DNA of 64,000 nucleotides from Curtobacterium guangdongense. GTDB lineage: Bacteria > Actinomycetota > Actinomycetes > Actinomycetales > Microbacteriaceae. Numbering within the stretch: position 1 is the stretch's first letter; each line of letters starts with the position of its first letter. The notes under the pieces are model-generated. The model did no database searches. It was not told the DNA's origin and saw nothing but the letters and a program-made list of their open reading frames with translations. The stretch lies in NCBI RefSeq assembly GCF_049341845.1, contig NZ_JBMPIT010000006.1, positions 300,219-364,218 on the forward strand, read 5' to 3'. The translations under genes were made by a program, and so were the position numbers. Of this stretch, positions 50,802-59,058 are shown piece by piece.

Positions 50802-52544
50802 ATGTCGAAGACGACGCAGCCCCGACGCACGGTGACATCGCTCACCGAGCGCCCGAACGCACAGGTCCTCATCGTCGGTGGCGGCATCAACGGCATCGCC
50901 ACCTTCCGCGACCTCGCCCTGCAGGGCGTCGACGTCGCGCTCGTCGAGCGCGGCGACTACGCCTCCGGCGCCTCTGCGGCGTCGAGCCACATGATCCACG
51001 GTGGCATCCGCTACCTCGAGAACGGCGAGTTCCGCCTGGTGCGCGAGAGCGTGCAGGAGCGCAACGGGCTGATCCGCATCGCCCCGCACTACGTCAAGCC
51101 GCTGCAGACGACGATGCCGATCTTCTCGACGTTCTCCGGCATCATGAACGCCCCGCTGCGGATGCTGACGCACAAGCAGCGCTCCACCAAGGAGCGTGGC
51201 GCGATGCTCATCAAGATCGGCATGACGATCTACGACTCCTTCTCGCGTGACGGCGGCTCCGTCCCGAAGCACGTCTTCCGCACCAAGAAGGCAGCGCTCG
51301 AGGACATGCCGGCGCTCAACAAGGACCTGAAGTACACCGGGACCTACTACGACGCCTCCGTCCACGAGCCGGAGCGCCTGGCGCTCGACGTGCTCAAGGA
51401 CGGCCTGGCCGCAGGCACAGGGACCGGTTCCGCCGCGACCGCCCGTGCGACCAACTACGTCGAGGCAGCCGGCACCCGCGACGGCGGCGTCGTGCTGCGC
51501 GACCGCGAGACCGGCGACGAGTTCGTGTTCTCCGCCGACGTCGTGATCAACGCCTCTGGCCCCTGGACCGACCTGACGAACGGCGCGTTCGGCGGCGACA
51601 CGACGTTCATGGGCGGCACGAAGGGCTCCCACATCGTCGTGCACAACGACGAGCTGCTCGAGGCCACGAAGGGCCGTGAGCTGTTCTTCGAGAACGACGA
51701 CGGCCGCATCGTGCTGATCTACCCGCTCAAGGGCCGGGTGCTCATCGGCACGACGGACATCGACGCCGACCCCTCGAAGCCGGTCACGACGACGGACGAG
51801 GAGATCGACTACTTCTTCGGGCTCGTCAAGCACGTGTTCCCGCAGATCGAGGTCACGCGCGACCACATCGTCTACAGCTACTCCGGCATCCGCCCGCTCC
51901 CCCGCCACGAGGACACCGCCCCCGGGTTCGTGTCGCGTGACTACCGGATCGTGGACACCCCGATCGCCGGTCTCCCGAAGAGCACCGTGCTGTCGCTCGT
52001 CGGCGGCAAGTGGACGACCTTCCGCGCCCTCGCCGCGCACCTGTCGACCGAGGCCACCACGAAGCTCGGTGTCGCCCGCAAGGTCGACACGACCGGCATG
52101 GCGATCGGTGGCGGCAAGGAGTTCCCGACCACGGACGCCCAGCGTGCACTGTGGATCAAGTCGCACCGCGACGGGCTCGACGAGCACCTGGTCGAGGGGC
52201 TGCTCGAGCGCTACGGCACCCGCGCGGCCGAGGTCGTGGACGTCCTCACCGACGGCCCGGTCGAGCCGCTCGAGTCCGACCCGGCCCTCACCCGGGCCGA
52301 GGTCGCGTACTTCGCCGAGCACGAGCACGCCGTGCACCTGGTCGACGTGGTGCTCCGCCGCACCAACCTCGCGTTCGTCGGTGGCGTCACGATCGACCTG
52401 CTCGACGAGCTCGCGGACGTGCTCGCCGGGGTGCTCGGTTGGACGACGGAGGAGCGTGCGGACGAGGTCCAGCGCACCCTCGACGTCCTGCGCGAGTCGC
52501 ACGGTGTCATCGTGCCGCTGACGGCGGCGCCGGCACGCGCGTAG
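50802..52544 (+). CDS. glpD: Glycerol-3-phosphate dehydrogenase, FAD-dependent
   Basis: A 580-residue FAD-dependent enzyme that oxidises glycerol-3-phosphate to dihydroxyacetone phosphate and feeds electrons to quinone. The dinucleotide-binding motif is VLIVGGGINGIATFRDLALQG. Substrate-binding parts include ASSHMIHGGIRYLE and the SYSGIRPLPRHED segment. The C-terminal GlpA-type domain covers the last ~120 residues. The ATG at 50802 fits the family start. Neither glycerol kinase nor facilitator genes are adjacent. Confidence 0.95.
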   Translation: MSKTTQPRRTVTSLTERPNAQVLIVGGGINGIATFRDLALQGVDVALVERGDYASGASAASSHMIHGGIRYLENGEFRLVRESVQERNGLIRIAPHYVKPLQTTMPIFSTFSGIMNAPLRMLTHKQRSTKERGAMLIKIGMTIYDSFSRDGGSVPKHVFRTKKAALEDMPALNKDLKYTGTYYDASVHEPERLALDVLKDGLAAGTGTGSAATARATNYVEAAGTRDGGVVLRDRETGDEFVFSADVVINASGPWTDLTNGAFGGDTTFMGGTKGSHIVVHNDELLEATKGRELFFENDDGRIVLIYPLKGRVLIGTTDIDADPSKPVTTTDEEIDYFFGLVKHVFPQIEVTRDHIVYSYSGIRPLPRHEDTAPGFVSRDYRIVDTPIAGLPKSTVLSLVGGKWTTFRALAAHLSTEATTKLGVARKVDTTGMAIGGGKEFPTTDAQRALWIKSHRDGLDEHLVEGLLERYGTRAAEVVDVLTDGPVEPLESDPALTRAEVAYFAEHEHAVHLVDVVLRRTNLAFVGGVTIDLLDELADVLAGVLGWTTEERADEVQRTLDVLRESHGVIVPLTAAPARA

Positions 52545-52563
52545 ACGCCACCACAGACGGACT

Positions 52564-52595
52564 GGAGGCTCGGTGCCAGCTGGCACCGAGCCTCC
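52564..52595. terminator. Palindromic hairpin after glpD
   Basis: The 32 nt are one perfect palindrome, GGAGGCTCGGTGCC as the stem with an AGCT centre. It is the same GGCTCGGTGCC variant as 38223 and lies between the converging glpD and phosphatase genes. Confidence 0.85.
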
Positions 52596-52614
52596 TTCCT
52601 GTCCGTGGCCGGGT

Positions 52615-53271
52615 TCAGAACCGCTCGCCGGTCGGATCCTGCGCGGTCCGGTCGACGAGGTCGTCGCCGCCCATCGGCTCGCCCGCCCAGTCGACCAGTC
52701 GCCAGCCGTCGGCGGTGGAGCCCTCGAGCTCGACGACACCGGTGTTCTCCAGGTGCCGGCTCGCACCGAGGTCGTTCGGGGTGTTCTGCGCCGTCACGGC
52801 CGACCAGATCCGGATCGCCGCGCCGTGGCTGAACGCCGCGGCGACGGCGACCCCGGTGTCCTCGATCTGCCGGATCGCGTCGTCGTAGCGGTCGAAGAAG
52901 TCCTCACCGGTCTCGGCTCCTGGCATCCGGGCCTCGCGCTCACCCGACGCCCACGCGTAGCAAGCGGCGAGGTAGCGCTGGACGGAGGTCTCGTCGCGCG
53001 CACCCTGCAGGTCGCCGGCCTCGATCTCACGGAGGCCGGGGAGCACCACGGGGTCGATCCCGAGCGATGCGGCCAGCGGCGCCGCGGTGACGTGCGTCCG
53101 GATCATGCTCGACACGAAGAGCTTCTCGATGCCCCGGTCCGCCAGGGCCTCCGGCAGCGCGGCGGCCTGCTGCTGCCCGAGCTCCGTCAGCCCGGGCCCG
53201 GGGACCTCGGCATCGAGGACGCCGTTCACGTTCGCGGGGGTCTGGCCGTGTCGGATGAGCAGCAATCGCAT
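52615..53271 (-). CDS. Histidine phosphatase (phosphoglycerate-mutase-like)
   Basis: A 218-residue member of the histidine phosphatase superfamily. The phosphoacceptor RHG motif is at residues 7-9 (LIRHGQTPAN), and the second catalytic histidine is in VAAAFSHGAAIRIW. The conserved acid is probably in REIEAGDLQG. Members dephosphorylate sugar phosphates, phosphoglycerate or protein substrates; the substrate here is unknown. ATG at 53271. Confidence 0.9.
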   Translation of the reverse strand: MRLLLIRHGQTPANVNGVLDAEVPGPGLTELGQQQAAALPEALADRGIEKLFVSSMIRTHVTAAPLAASLGIDPVVLPGLREIEAGDLQGARDETSVQRYLAACYAWASGEREARMPGAETGEDFFDRYDDAIRQIEDTGVAVAAAFSHGAAIRIWSAVTAQNTPNDLGASRHLENTGVVELEGSTADGWRLVDWAGEPMGGDDLVDRTAQDPTGERF

Positions 53272-53297
53272 GCTGCCACCCTACGGAACCCCGGTGG

Positions 53298-53420
53298 TCA
53301 GCCCTGTCGCGTGTTCCACCGCGGGTTCTGCTTGTTGATGACGTAGACCCGGCCGCGGCGACGGACGACCTGCGAGCCGGGGATCTTCTTGAGCGCCTTG
53401 AGCGAGTTGCGGACCTTCAC
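53298..53420 (-). CDS. rpmJ: 50S ribosomal protein bL36, cysteine-free (type B) paralogue
   Basis: A 40-residue protein beginning MKVRNSLKALKKIPG and ending NPRWNTRQG, matching the L36 fold. The four zinc-ligand residues of the standard form are absent, making it the zinc-independent C- type. Such copies replace the zinc-binding L36 when zinc is scarce and so free zinc. It starts with GTG at 53420, 16 nt from a Zur-like box at 53436, and is divergent from a CobW-C protein. It is too short for most ORF callers. Confidence 0.93.
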   Translation of the reverse strand: MKVRNSLKALKKIPGSQVVRRRGRVYVINKQNPRWNTRQG

Positions 53421-53435
53421 GAGTGACCTCCTTGT

Positions 53436-53450
53436 TGATAACGGTTTTCA
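53436..53450. promoter_or_regulatory. Zur-like box
   Basis: TGATAACGGTTTTCA is a near-perfect 7-1-7 inverted repeat, differing from the ideal TGAAAACNGTTTTCA at one pair. It resembles the known actinobacterial Zur box. It sits in the 45-nt space between the divergent L36-type-B and CobW-C genes, so one site could repress both while zinc is sufficient. The assignment rests on sequence resemblance and on the classical Zur-regulated gene types. Confidence 0.8.
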
Positions 53451-53465
53451 TGTACATTAGCCGAC

Positions 53466-54515
53466 ATGCGACCAGCCGTCATCACGCTCGTGTCCGCCCT
53501 CCACGAGGTCGACGCCGACCGCGTCGCCGCCCGACTGACGACGCCGTCCGGTGCAGCGGGCAGGCAGCGGGGGCACCGGATGCACGTCACCGGGAGCGCC
53601 TTCGCGGCGGCACGGGCGATCGCTGCGAGGACCGACCAACTCGACCGGGTCTGCGGCCCCGATGCCGATCACGACCTCGTCGTGACCCTCGCCCCGGGCG
53701 CGGACACCCGTGCGGTGGGGATGCTCCTCGCGAACGCCGCGAGGAGCGAGCACGGCGACGACCGGGTCCTCCGGCACGCCGTGGCCGTGCTCCGCGCCGA
53801 CGACGTCGCACACCTGCTGTGGTCCGACGTGGACGACGCGTTCGTGGCCGCCGACCGGGTCGCCGCACTCGTCGAGTACTCGACCGTGATCGCCCTGGAC
53901 CGGTTCGCGGGGCTGACCGGGCGTCGACGTCGTGCACTGGTGGCGCTGCTGCACCGGATGGCGCCGCACGCCGTGATCGTGGCACTCGACCGGGTGCACT
54001 CCGCCGCTGACCTGCCGGCGTCGAACGGGGGTGCTGCGCGGCTCCTCGCGACGGGAGCCGGGTGGATGCGGGCGCTGTCGAGCGGGGCGGACCTCGGGCG
54101 GGGCACGCGGGACGACCTCGTCACGCTGCGCTACCGGGAGCCGCTGCCGTTCCACCCCGGGCGGCTGGCGTCCGTGATCGAGGACGACCTCGCCGCCGGG
54201 GTGAACGGCCGGGTGCTGCGTTCCCGGGGGTTCTTCCGCCTGGCATCACGCCCGGACCACGTCGGGTCGTGGGCGAGCTTCGGGGCGATGCTCGCGCTCG
54301 ATCCCACGGCGAACCCGTCGTGGGACGAGGACGCCCCGATCGGGCAGGCGATCTGGTTCGTCGGGGAGCGGCTCGACGTCCCCGGCATCGAGCGCGCACT
54401 GGACGGGGCGCTGCTCACGCCGGACGAGCTGCTCGCGGGGCCGGACCTCTGGCGGACATGGGCGGATCCGTTCCCCGCGTGGCCGGCGCTCGACCACGAG
54501 CACGGGCGCGACTGA
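53466..54515 (+). CDS. CobW C-terminal domain protein without P-loop
   Basis: A 349-residue protein whose C-terminal ~110 residues clearly match CobW_C (LRYREPLPFHPGRLASVIEDDL, then RSRGFFRLASRPDHVG). COG0523/CobW proteins are GTP-driven zinc metallochaperones. The N-terminal two-thirds would normally contain a GxxGxGKT P-loop and a CxCC motif; neither is present, so GTPase activity is doubtful. It is divergent from the zinc-free L36 gene across a Zur-like box, as full CobW proteins often are. It may be a degenerate or adapted chaperone. Confidence 0.8.
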   Translation: MRPAVITLVSALHEVDADRVAARLTTPSGAAGRQRGHRMHVTGSAFAAARAIAARTDQLDRVCGPDADHDLVVTLAPGADTRAVGMLLANAARSEHGDDRVLRHAVAVLRADDVAHLLWSDVDDAFVAADRVAALVEYSTVIALDRFAGLTGRRRRALVALLHRMAPHAVIVALDRVHSAADLPASNGGAARLLATGAGWMRALSSGADLGRGTRDDLVTLRYREPLPFHPGRLASVIEDDLAAGVNGRVLRSRGFFRLASRPDHVGSWASFGAMLALDPTANPSWDEDAPIGQAIWFVGERLDVPGIERALDGALLTPDELLAGPDLWRTWADPFPAWPALDHEHGRD

Positions 54516-54594
54516 GGGGAACGCCGCGCGTGCTGTGCTCCCCTCCCCCGGCCGGCACCGACTCGGAACGACGGAACGACGGAGCGACGCACGC

Positions 54595-54645
54595 ACCGAC
54601 GGGAGGCACGGTGCGAGTCGGACTCGCACCGTGCCTCCCGTCGGT
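54595..54645. terminator. GACGGGAGGC-family hairpin (ACGGTGCGAGTC variant)
   Basis: Arms 54595-54619 and 54621-54645 are exact reverse complements over 25 nt with a 1-nt centre. The outer stem is CCGACGGGAGGC, the shared core of the family; the inner part differs. It lies between the convergent CobW-C and MHS genes. Confidence 0.85.
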
Positions 54646-54671
54646 GGTCGCGCTCGGATCGCACTCCGCTC

Positions 54672-54709
54672 CGGACATCGCGCCCCGTCGCCACGGGGCG
54701 CGATGTCCG
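54672..54709. terminator. Second hairpin after the CobW-C gene
   Basis: Arms 54672-54688 and 54693-54709 form a perfect 17-bp stem with a 4-nt loop, CGCC. Its sequence (CGGACATCGCGCCCCGT) is unrelated to the GACGGGAGG family. It is placed 27 nt after the previous hairpin, and the region up to 54753 is otherwise GCGCGC-rich. Confidence 0.75.
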
Positions 54710-54753
54710 TACCCGGGCGCGATCGGCCAAGCGCGCGACGCGCCAGCGCGCGC

Positions 54754-56271
54754 TCAGCGCGCGGCGGCCGGCTCGCGCTCGCGCGCCTCGCGGGCGGCGT
54801 CCTCCGCCGCGAACGGCAGGTCGCCGAGGTCGAGGTTCGGGTTCGTGTCCTGGGTGAGCACGAGCTCGCGGGCCTCGTCGTCGGACTCCACGGCCGGCAT
54901 CGACCCGGGCAGCGGGCGCCGCGAGGACTCCTTCATGCAGAACACTCCGACCGCGCCGATGACACTCATCGCCATCAGGAAGTACGCCGGTGCCAGCTCG
55001 TCGCCGGTCCACGTCAGGAGCGCCTGCACGATGAGCGGCGTCGTCCCACCGAACACCGCGATCGCGATGTTGTACGCGAACCCCATGCCGCCGTAGCGGG
55101 TGTTCGTCGGGAAGAGTGCCGGGAGCGACGCAGCCTGGTTCGACACCCACAGCGCCGTCATCAGCGCGAGCAGCCCGAGACCGAGCAGCGTCGACCACTG
55201 CGCGCCGTGCCCGATGAGCATGAACGCCGGGATGACGAGCACGACCGTCGTCGCCGCACCGATCCACATCACGACGCGGCGGCCGAGCTTGTCGGACAGC
55301 TTGCCGGTCAGCGGGAGCATCACGGCGAGGAGCACGAGCACGGGGATCGTGAGCAGCGTGCCGTCGAGCGCGGAGTACCCGAGCGAGTCGGTGAGGTACG
55401 TCGGCATGTACGAGGTCAGCGCGTAGCCGACGGTGTTCGACGCCGCGACGAGCATCACGGCGATGACGATCGGACGCCAGTGCTCCTTGACCATCACGAA
55501 GACGTTGCGCGGGCGGCCCTGGGCTTCCGCGATCGCGTCGGTCGCAGCAGCCTGCGCGGCCTGGGTCGCCTGGAACACGGGCGACTCCTCGATGCGCAGG
55601 CGGAAGTAGATCGCGACGGTGCCGATCACACCGGCGAGGAGGAACGGCAGACGCCAACCCCACGCGGTCATGGTCTCCTCACCGAGCGAGACCTGGAGCA
55701 CGGAGACGACCGCCGCGCCGAGCGCGAAGCCCATGTAGCTCCCGAAGTCGAGGAAGCTCGCGAAGAACCCGCGACGACGATCTGGTGCGTACTCGGTGAT
55801 GAAGGTCGTGGCACCGGCGTACTCACCACCGGTCGAGAAGCCCTGCAGCAGCTTGAGCACCACGAGCAGCACGGGTGCAGCGGCACCGATCAGGGCGTAG
55901 TCCGGGAGCGCTCCGATGAGGAACGTCGACGCGGCCATCATGATCAGCGTGGTCGCGAGGACCTTCTGCCGCCCGACCTTGTCGCCGAGGCGTCCGAAGA
56001 CGATCCCCCCGAGGGGCCGGGCGATGTACGTCGCGGCGAAGACACCGAGACTGAACAGGATCTGGACCGCAGGTTCAGCGGTCGGCAGGAAGACCCGCCC
56101 CATCGTCACGGCGAGGTAGCCGTAGACACCGACGTCGTACCACTCCATCGTGTTGCCGACGACCATGCCGCCGACGGCCTTGCGCATCATGCTCTTGTCG
56201 ACCACCGTGACGTCGCTCTGGCGGAGCCGCCGACGCGGTCGGGTGGGGGTACTACTGGGGTCGGAACCCAT
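54754..56271 (-). CDS. MFS transporter, metabolite:H+ symporter (MHS) type
   Basis: A 505-residue major-facilitator protein with twelve transmembrane helices of the MHS family, which includes ProP and citrate or alpha-ketoglutarate permeases. Signatures are VGNTMEWYDVGVYGYLAVTM, RPLGGIVFGRLGDKVGRQKVL and LQGFSTGGEYAGATTFI. Typical substrates are proline, betaine or organic acids, but the sequence does not fix which. The ATG at 56271 is the likely start. A Pro/Arg-rich N-terminus and an acidic tail are present. Confidence 0.9.
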   Translation of the reverse strand: MGSDPSSTPTRPRRRLRQSDVTVVDKSMMRKAVGGMVVGNTMEWYDVGVYGYLAVTMGRVFLPTAEPAVQILFSLGVFAATYIARPLGGIVFGRLGDKVGRQKVLATTLIMMAASTFLIGALPDYALIGAAAPVLLVVLKLLQGFSTGGEYAGATTFITEYAPDRRRGFFASFLDFGSYMGFALGAAVVSVLQVSLGEETMTAWGWRLPFLLAGVIGTVAIYFRLRIEESPVFQATQAAQAAATDAIAEAQGRPRNVFVMVKEHWRPIVIAVMLVAASNTVGYALTSYMPTYLTDSLGYSALDGTLLTIPVLVLLAVMLPLTGKLSDKLGRRVVMWIGAATTVVLVIPAFMLIGHGAQWSTLLGLGLLALMTALWVSNQAASLPALFPTNTRYGGMGFAYNIAIAVFGGTTPLIVQALLTWTGDELAPAYFLMAMSVIGAVGVFCMKESSRRPLPGSMPAVESDDEARELVLTQDTNPNLDLGDLPFAAEDAAREAREREPAAAR

Positions 56272-56482
56272 GCACTTCTCCTCGGGTCATCGCCCGGCCG
56301 GTTCGCCGGGCTCGATCGGTTCGGGCAACCGGTCGTGAACGGCGTCGAACGTTACCGAGCGACCGAAATGTCATTGGCCGGTGATTCACAGGCAACGGCG
56401 TGTCACCCGGTTGGGGGTCACGCCGCTCCCCTGTGTCCATGGGGAAGCGGAGACCTGAGTAACGAGGTCATAACATCGCGTC
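56272..56482. other. 211-nt divergent spacer between MHS and DinB genes
   Basis: This region should contain the promoters of both genes. It holds GGCGTGTCACCCGGTTGGGGGTCACGCC, a hairpin-capable stretch, and a CATAACATCGCG segment just ahead of the DinB ATG. No clear -35/-10 pair or operator is visible. Confidence 0.4.
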
Positions 56483-57010
56483 ATGGCGATCGAACCGGAC
56501 ACGAAGAACTGGACCTGGGTCATCGAGGCCGCGTGCCCCGAGTGCGGCTACGACGGCAGCACGGTGACGATCCGCGACGTGCCGGGGATCATCGAGGCAA
56601 ACGCCACCGGCTGGCCCGCGGAACTCGCGCGGGACGGCGTCCGTGACCGCCCGGACGACCACACCTGGTCACCGCTCGAGTACGGCGCCCACGTCCGCGA
56701 CGTGCACCGGAAGATGACCGAACGGCTGGAGCTCATGCTCGCCGAGGACGCCCCGACCTTCCCGAACTGGGACCAGGACGCCACCGCCGAGGAGGACCGC
56801 TACGGCGAGCAGGACCCGACGGTCGTGGCGCGGGAGCTCGGCGAGGCCGCACACCGTGCGGCGCGGGCGTTCGACGACGTCCAGGACGACCAGCTCTCCC
56901 GCACGGGGCTGCGGTCCGACGGGAGTGCGTTCACGGTCGCGAGCCTCGCGACGTACTACGCACACGACCCGGTGCACCACCTCTGGGACGTGCGGCGCGA
57001 TCGCGCGTAG
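56483..57010 (+). CDS. DinB-like four-helix protein
   Basis: A 175-residue protein of the DinB/YfiT-like superfamily, in a subgroup with the N-terminal segment WVIEAACPECGYDGSTV. The helical bundle contains the metal-binding histidines, among them EYGAHVRDVHRKM and YYAHDPVHHLWDVRR. Members can be thiol-dependent transferases or DNA-damage-induced proteins; the function is unknown here. The stop codon TAG (57008-57010) lies in the first copy of the CGCGCGTAGGAGG repeat, as for the SRPBCC gene at 5850. Confidence 0.85.
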   Translation: MAIEPDTKNWTWVIEAACPECGYDGSTVTIRDVPGIIEANATGWPAELARDGVRDRPDDHTWSPLEYGAHVRDVHRKMTERLELMLAEDAPTFPNWDQDATAEEDRYGEQDPTVVARELGEAAHRAARAFDDVQDDQLSRTGLRSDGSAFTVASLATYYAHDPVHHLWDVRRDRA

Positions 57011-57060
57011 GAGGTCGAATCGCGCGTAGGAGGTCGGTTTTTCCGCCCTCCTACGCGCGT
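56999..57060. repeat. CGCGCGTAGGAGG element (two direct copies plus one inverted)
   Basis: Copies of CGCGCGTAGGAGGTCG begin at 57002 and 57021, and the inverted CCTCCTACGCGCG lies at 57047-57059. The second direct copy and the inverted copy pair over 13 bp. The element closes the DinB gene and supplies its stop codon; its counterpart is at 6311-6376. Confidence 0.85.
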
Positions 57061-57107
57061 TTCCGCCGCCCAGCGCGGGTGCGATGGGTGCGAACGCGCG
57101 TCCAGGG

Positions 57108-57151
57108 CGGACGGGAGGCTCGTGGCGGGGCCGCCACGAGCCTCCCGTCCG
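57108..57151. terminator. GACGGGAGGCTCG-family hairpin
   Basis: Arms 57108-57128 and 57131-57151 are perfectly complementary over 21 nt with a GG loop. It follows the DinB gene and faces the convergent SorC regulator. Confidence 0.85.
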
Positions 57152-57160
57152 GTGCGTGGT

Positions 57161-58123
57161 TCAGGCGAGCGCGTCGAGCAGGGCGCGCGCCGTCGCCGCG
57201 TCCGTCACCAGCTCGTTGACCAGGCCACCGCGGACGGCGCCGATGATGCTCGGCACCTTCGACTCCCCGACCGCCATGCCCACGGCGTGCGGGACCGCGG
57301 CGAGCACCTCGCGCGACGTCCGGACCATCCGGTCGCTCCCGGGGAACTCGATCGCCGACCCGTCCGGCGCGTAGAAGTTCAGGCAGACGTCACCGGCCGC
57401 CCGGTCGAAGGCCTGGTCCTCGACCGGGACGCCCCGCGCGAGCGCGTCTCGGGTCGGCGTCGGTGCGCCGATGCCGAGGATGGCGCCCTTCGCCCGGCTC
57501 CACAGCCCGATGACGTGTTGGAACGCCGGGTCCTCGTCGAGGGAGGCACGCATCGCCTCGGACGGCAGCGCCTGCGCGAACAGGAAGGCCGGGATCGCGC
57601 CGGAGCGCTCGGCCGCGGTCCGGGTGATCTCGTTCGTCTGGAACCACGGCATCGGGTCCGCCTGACCACCAACCGTCGGGACGAGCTGCACACCGGCGAG
57701 CGGGGGCATGCCGACATGGGCGACGTCGTAGACCGTGCGACCGGACGACATCAGGACGGCGTCGCCAGGGACGAGTGCCATCCCGTCGACGGCAGCCGCG
57801 AGCGGGGCGGCGAGGTCGGCACCGAGCGTCGCCGTGTGCGTCACCGCGGCGAGGTGGACGGCCCGGAGCCCGAGCACCACCTGGAGCCGTTCGGCGAGCG
57901 CGACGGTCTCGTCCTGGAACGGGTCGACGACCTCGATGCGGACGAGTCCCGCGCGCCTGGCCTCGGCGACCAGGCGGGAGACCGTCGGCCGGGAGACACC
58001 GAGGCGCGAGGCGATCTCGACCTGCGTGGCGTCCTCGAGGTAGTACATCCGTGCGGCCTGGTACACCGTGTCGAGCGGGAAGCGGCTGCGCCCGGCGTCC
58101 GTGGGAGATGACTCGGCGGACAT
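57161..58123 (-). CDS. SorC-family regulator of the tetritol locus
   Basis: A 320-residue SorC/DeoR-type regulator. The helix-turn-helix is DATQVEIASRLGVSRPTVSRLVAEARRAGLV (residues ~31-61). The ligand-binding domain follows, with ALVPGDAVLMSSGRTVYD, ILGIGAPTPTRDAL and the final GLVNELVTDAATAR. It lies 83 nt after the SDR gene on the same strand and is divergent from the rest of the locus. It probably represses the tetritol genes until a phosphorylated tetrulose binds. The ATG at 58123 fits the family. Confidence 0.9.
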   Translation of the reverse strand: MSAESSPTDAGRSRFPLDTVYQAARMYYLEDATQVEIASRLGVSRPTVSRLVAEARRAGLVRIEVVDPFQDETVALAERLQVVLGLRAVHLAAVTHTATLGADLAAPLAAAVDGMALVPGDAVLMSSGRTVYDVAHVGMPPLAGVQLVPTVGGQADPMPWFQTNEITRTAAERSGAIPAFLFAQALPSEAMRASLDEDPAFQHVIGLWSRAKGAILGIGAPTPTRDALARGVPVEDQAFDRAAGDVCLNFYAPDGSAIEFPGSDRMVRTSREVLAAVPHAVGMAVGESKVPSIIGAVRGGLVNELVTDAATARALLDALA

Positions 58124-58206
58124 GGAGCGGGACCTTCCCTCGGGGCGGACGCCGACCACGTGTGCGGCGTCGCGGACGGACACCGTGATCGTAGTCCCGG
58201 CGCGGG

Positions 58207-59004
58207 TCACCGGATCGTGAACCCGCCGTCCACACGGAGGTCGGCGCCGTTCACCATCGCGCTCGACTCCCCGGCGAGGAACAGCACGGCCGCGGCGATC
58301 TCGTCCGGGGTCGCGAAGCGTCCGGTCGGGATCTCGTCCTGGTGCCTGATGCCGTTCTCGTTCGCCCAGGCAGCCTTGCCGAGGTCGGTGAGCACGACGG
58401 TCGGCGACACGGTGTTCACGGTGACACCTCGCCCGCCCCACTCGAGCGCGAGCACGCGGGTCATGCCGATGACCCCGGCCTTCGACGCGCAGTACGCGGC
58501 GTGCCCGTCGATACCGACGTGCGCGGCCTGCGAGGCGATGTTCACGATGCGGCCGTACCCGGCGGCGAGCATGTGACGCCCAGCAGCCTGGGCGACCCGG
58601 TAGGTGCCGGTGAGGTTGACGTCGATGGTCTTCGCCCACGCCCCCGGCTCGAGGTCCTCGGCCGGGGCGAGCGCGACGATCCCGGCGCAGTTCACGAGGA
58701 CGTCGATGCGCCCGAAGTGGTCGACGACGTCGGCGATCGTGCGTGCGACGGAGGTCTCGTCGGTGACGTCGCACCCGAAGCCGCCGTGGTGGTCTCCCGT
58801 CAGTGCAGCGGCAGCATCGGCGGCGCCGTCCGCCCGGACGTCGACGATCGCGACGCGGGCACCGCGTTCCGCGAGCGCCCTGGCGATGGCGTTGCCGATC
58901 CCCGATGCGCCCCCGGTGACGATCGCCGTGCGACCCGTGAAGTCGTTCGTCAGGTCGATGGTGTCCGGCCCGGGACGGAGTGCGGCGGCGAAGTCGGTGG
59001 TCAT
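58207..59004 (-). CDS. SDR-family polyol dehydrogenase, probable D-threitol dehydrogenase
   Basis: A 265-residue short-chain dehydrogenase. The cofactor motif is TGGASGIG (residues 30-37), the NAG motif is VNCAGIV, and the triad is S158, Y171, K175 (YCASK). It resembles GolD-type and D-threitol dehydrogenases, which oxidise D-threitol to D-erythrulose. The context of a Dak-type kinase and an RpiB-type isomerase supports a tetritol, but other polyols are possible. The ATG at 59004 is divergent from the Zn-dehydrogenase gene. Confidence 0.85.
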   Translation of the reverse strand: MTTDFAAALRPGPDTIDLTNDFTGRTAIVTGGASGIGNAIARALAERGARVAIVDVRADGAADAAAALTGDHHGGFGCDVTDETSVARTIADVVDHFGRIDVLVNCAGIVALAPAEDLEPGAWAKTIDVNLTGTYRVAQAAGRHMLAAGYGRIVNIASQAAHVGIDGHAAYCASKAGVIGMTRVLALEWGGRGVTVNTVSPTVVLTDLGKAAWANENGIRHQDEIPTGRFATPDEIAAAVLFLAGESSAMVNGADLRVDGGFTIR

Positions 59005-59058
59005 GGTGCGCTCCCTTGCGATCACGGTGCGGCTGCGGTGCCGCCGCACCGAACGTAA

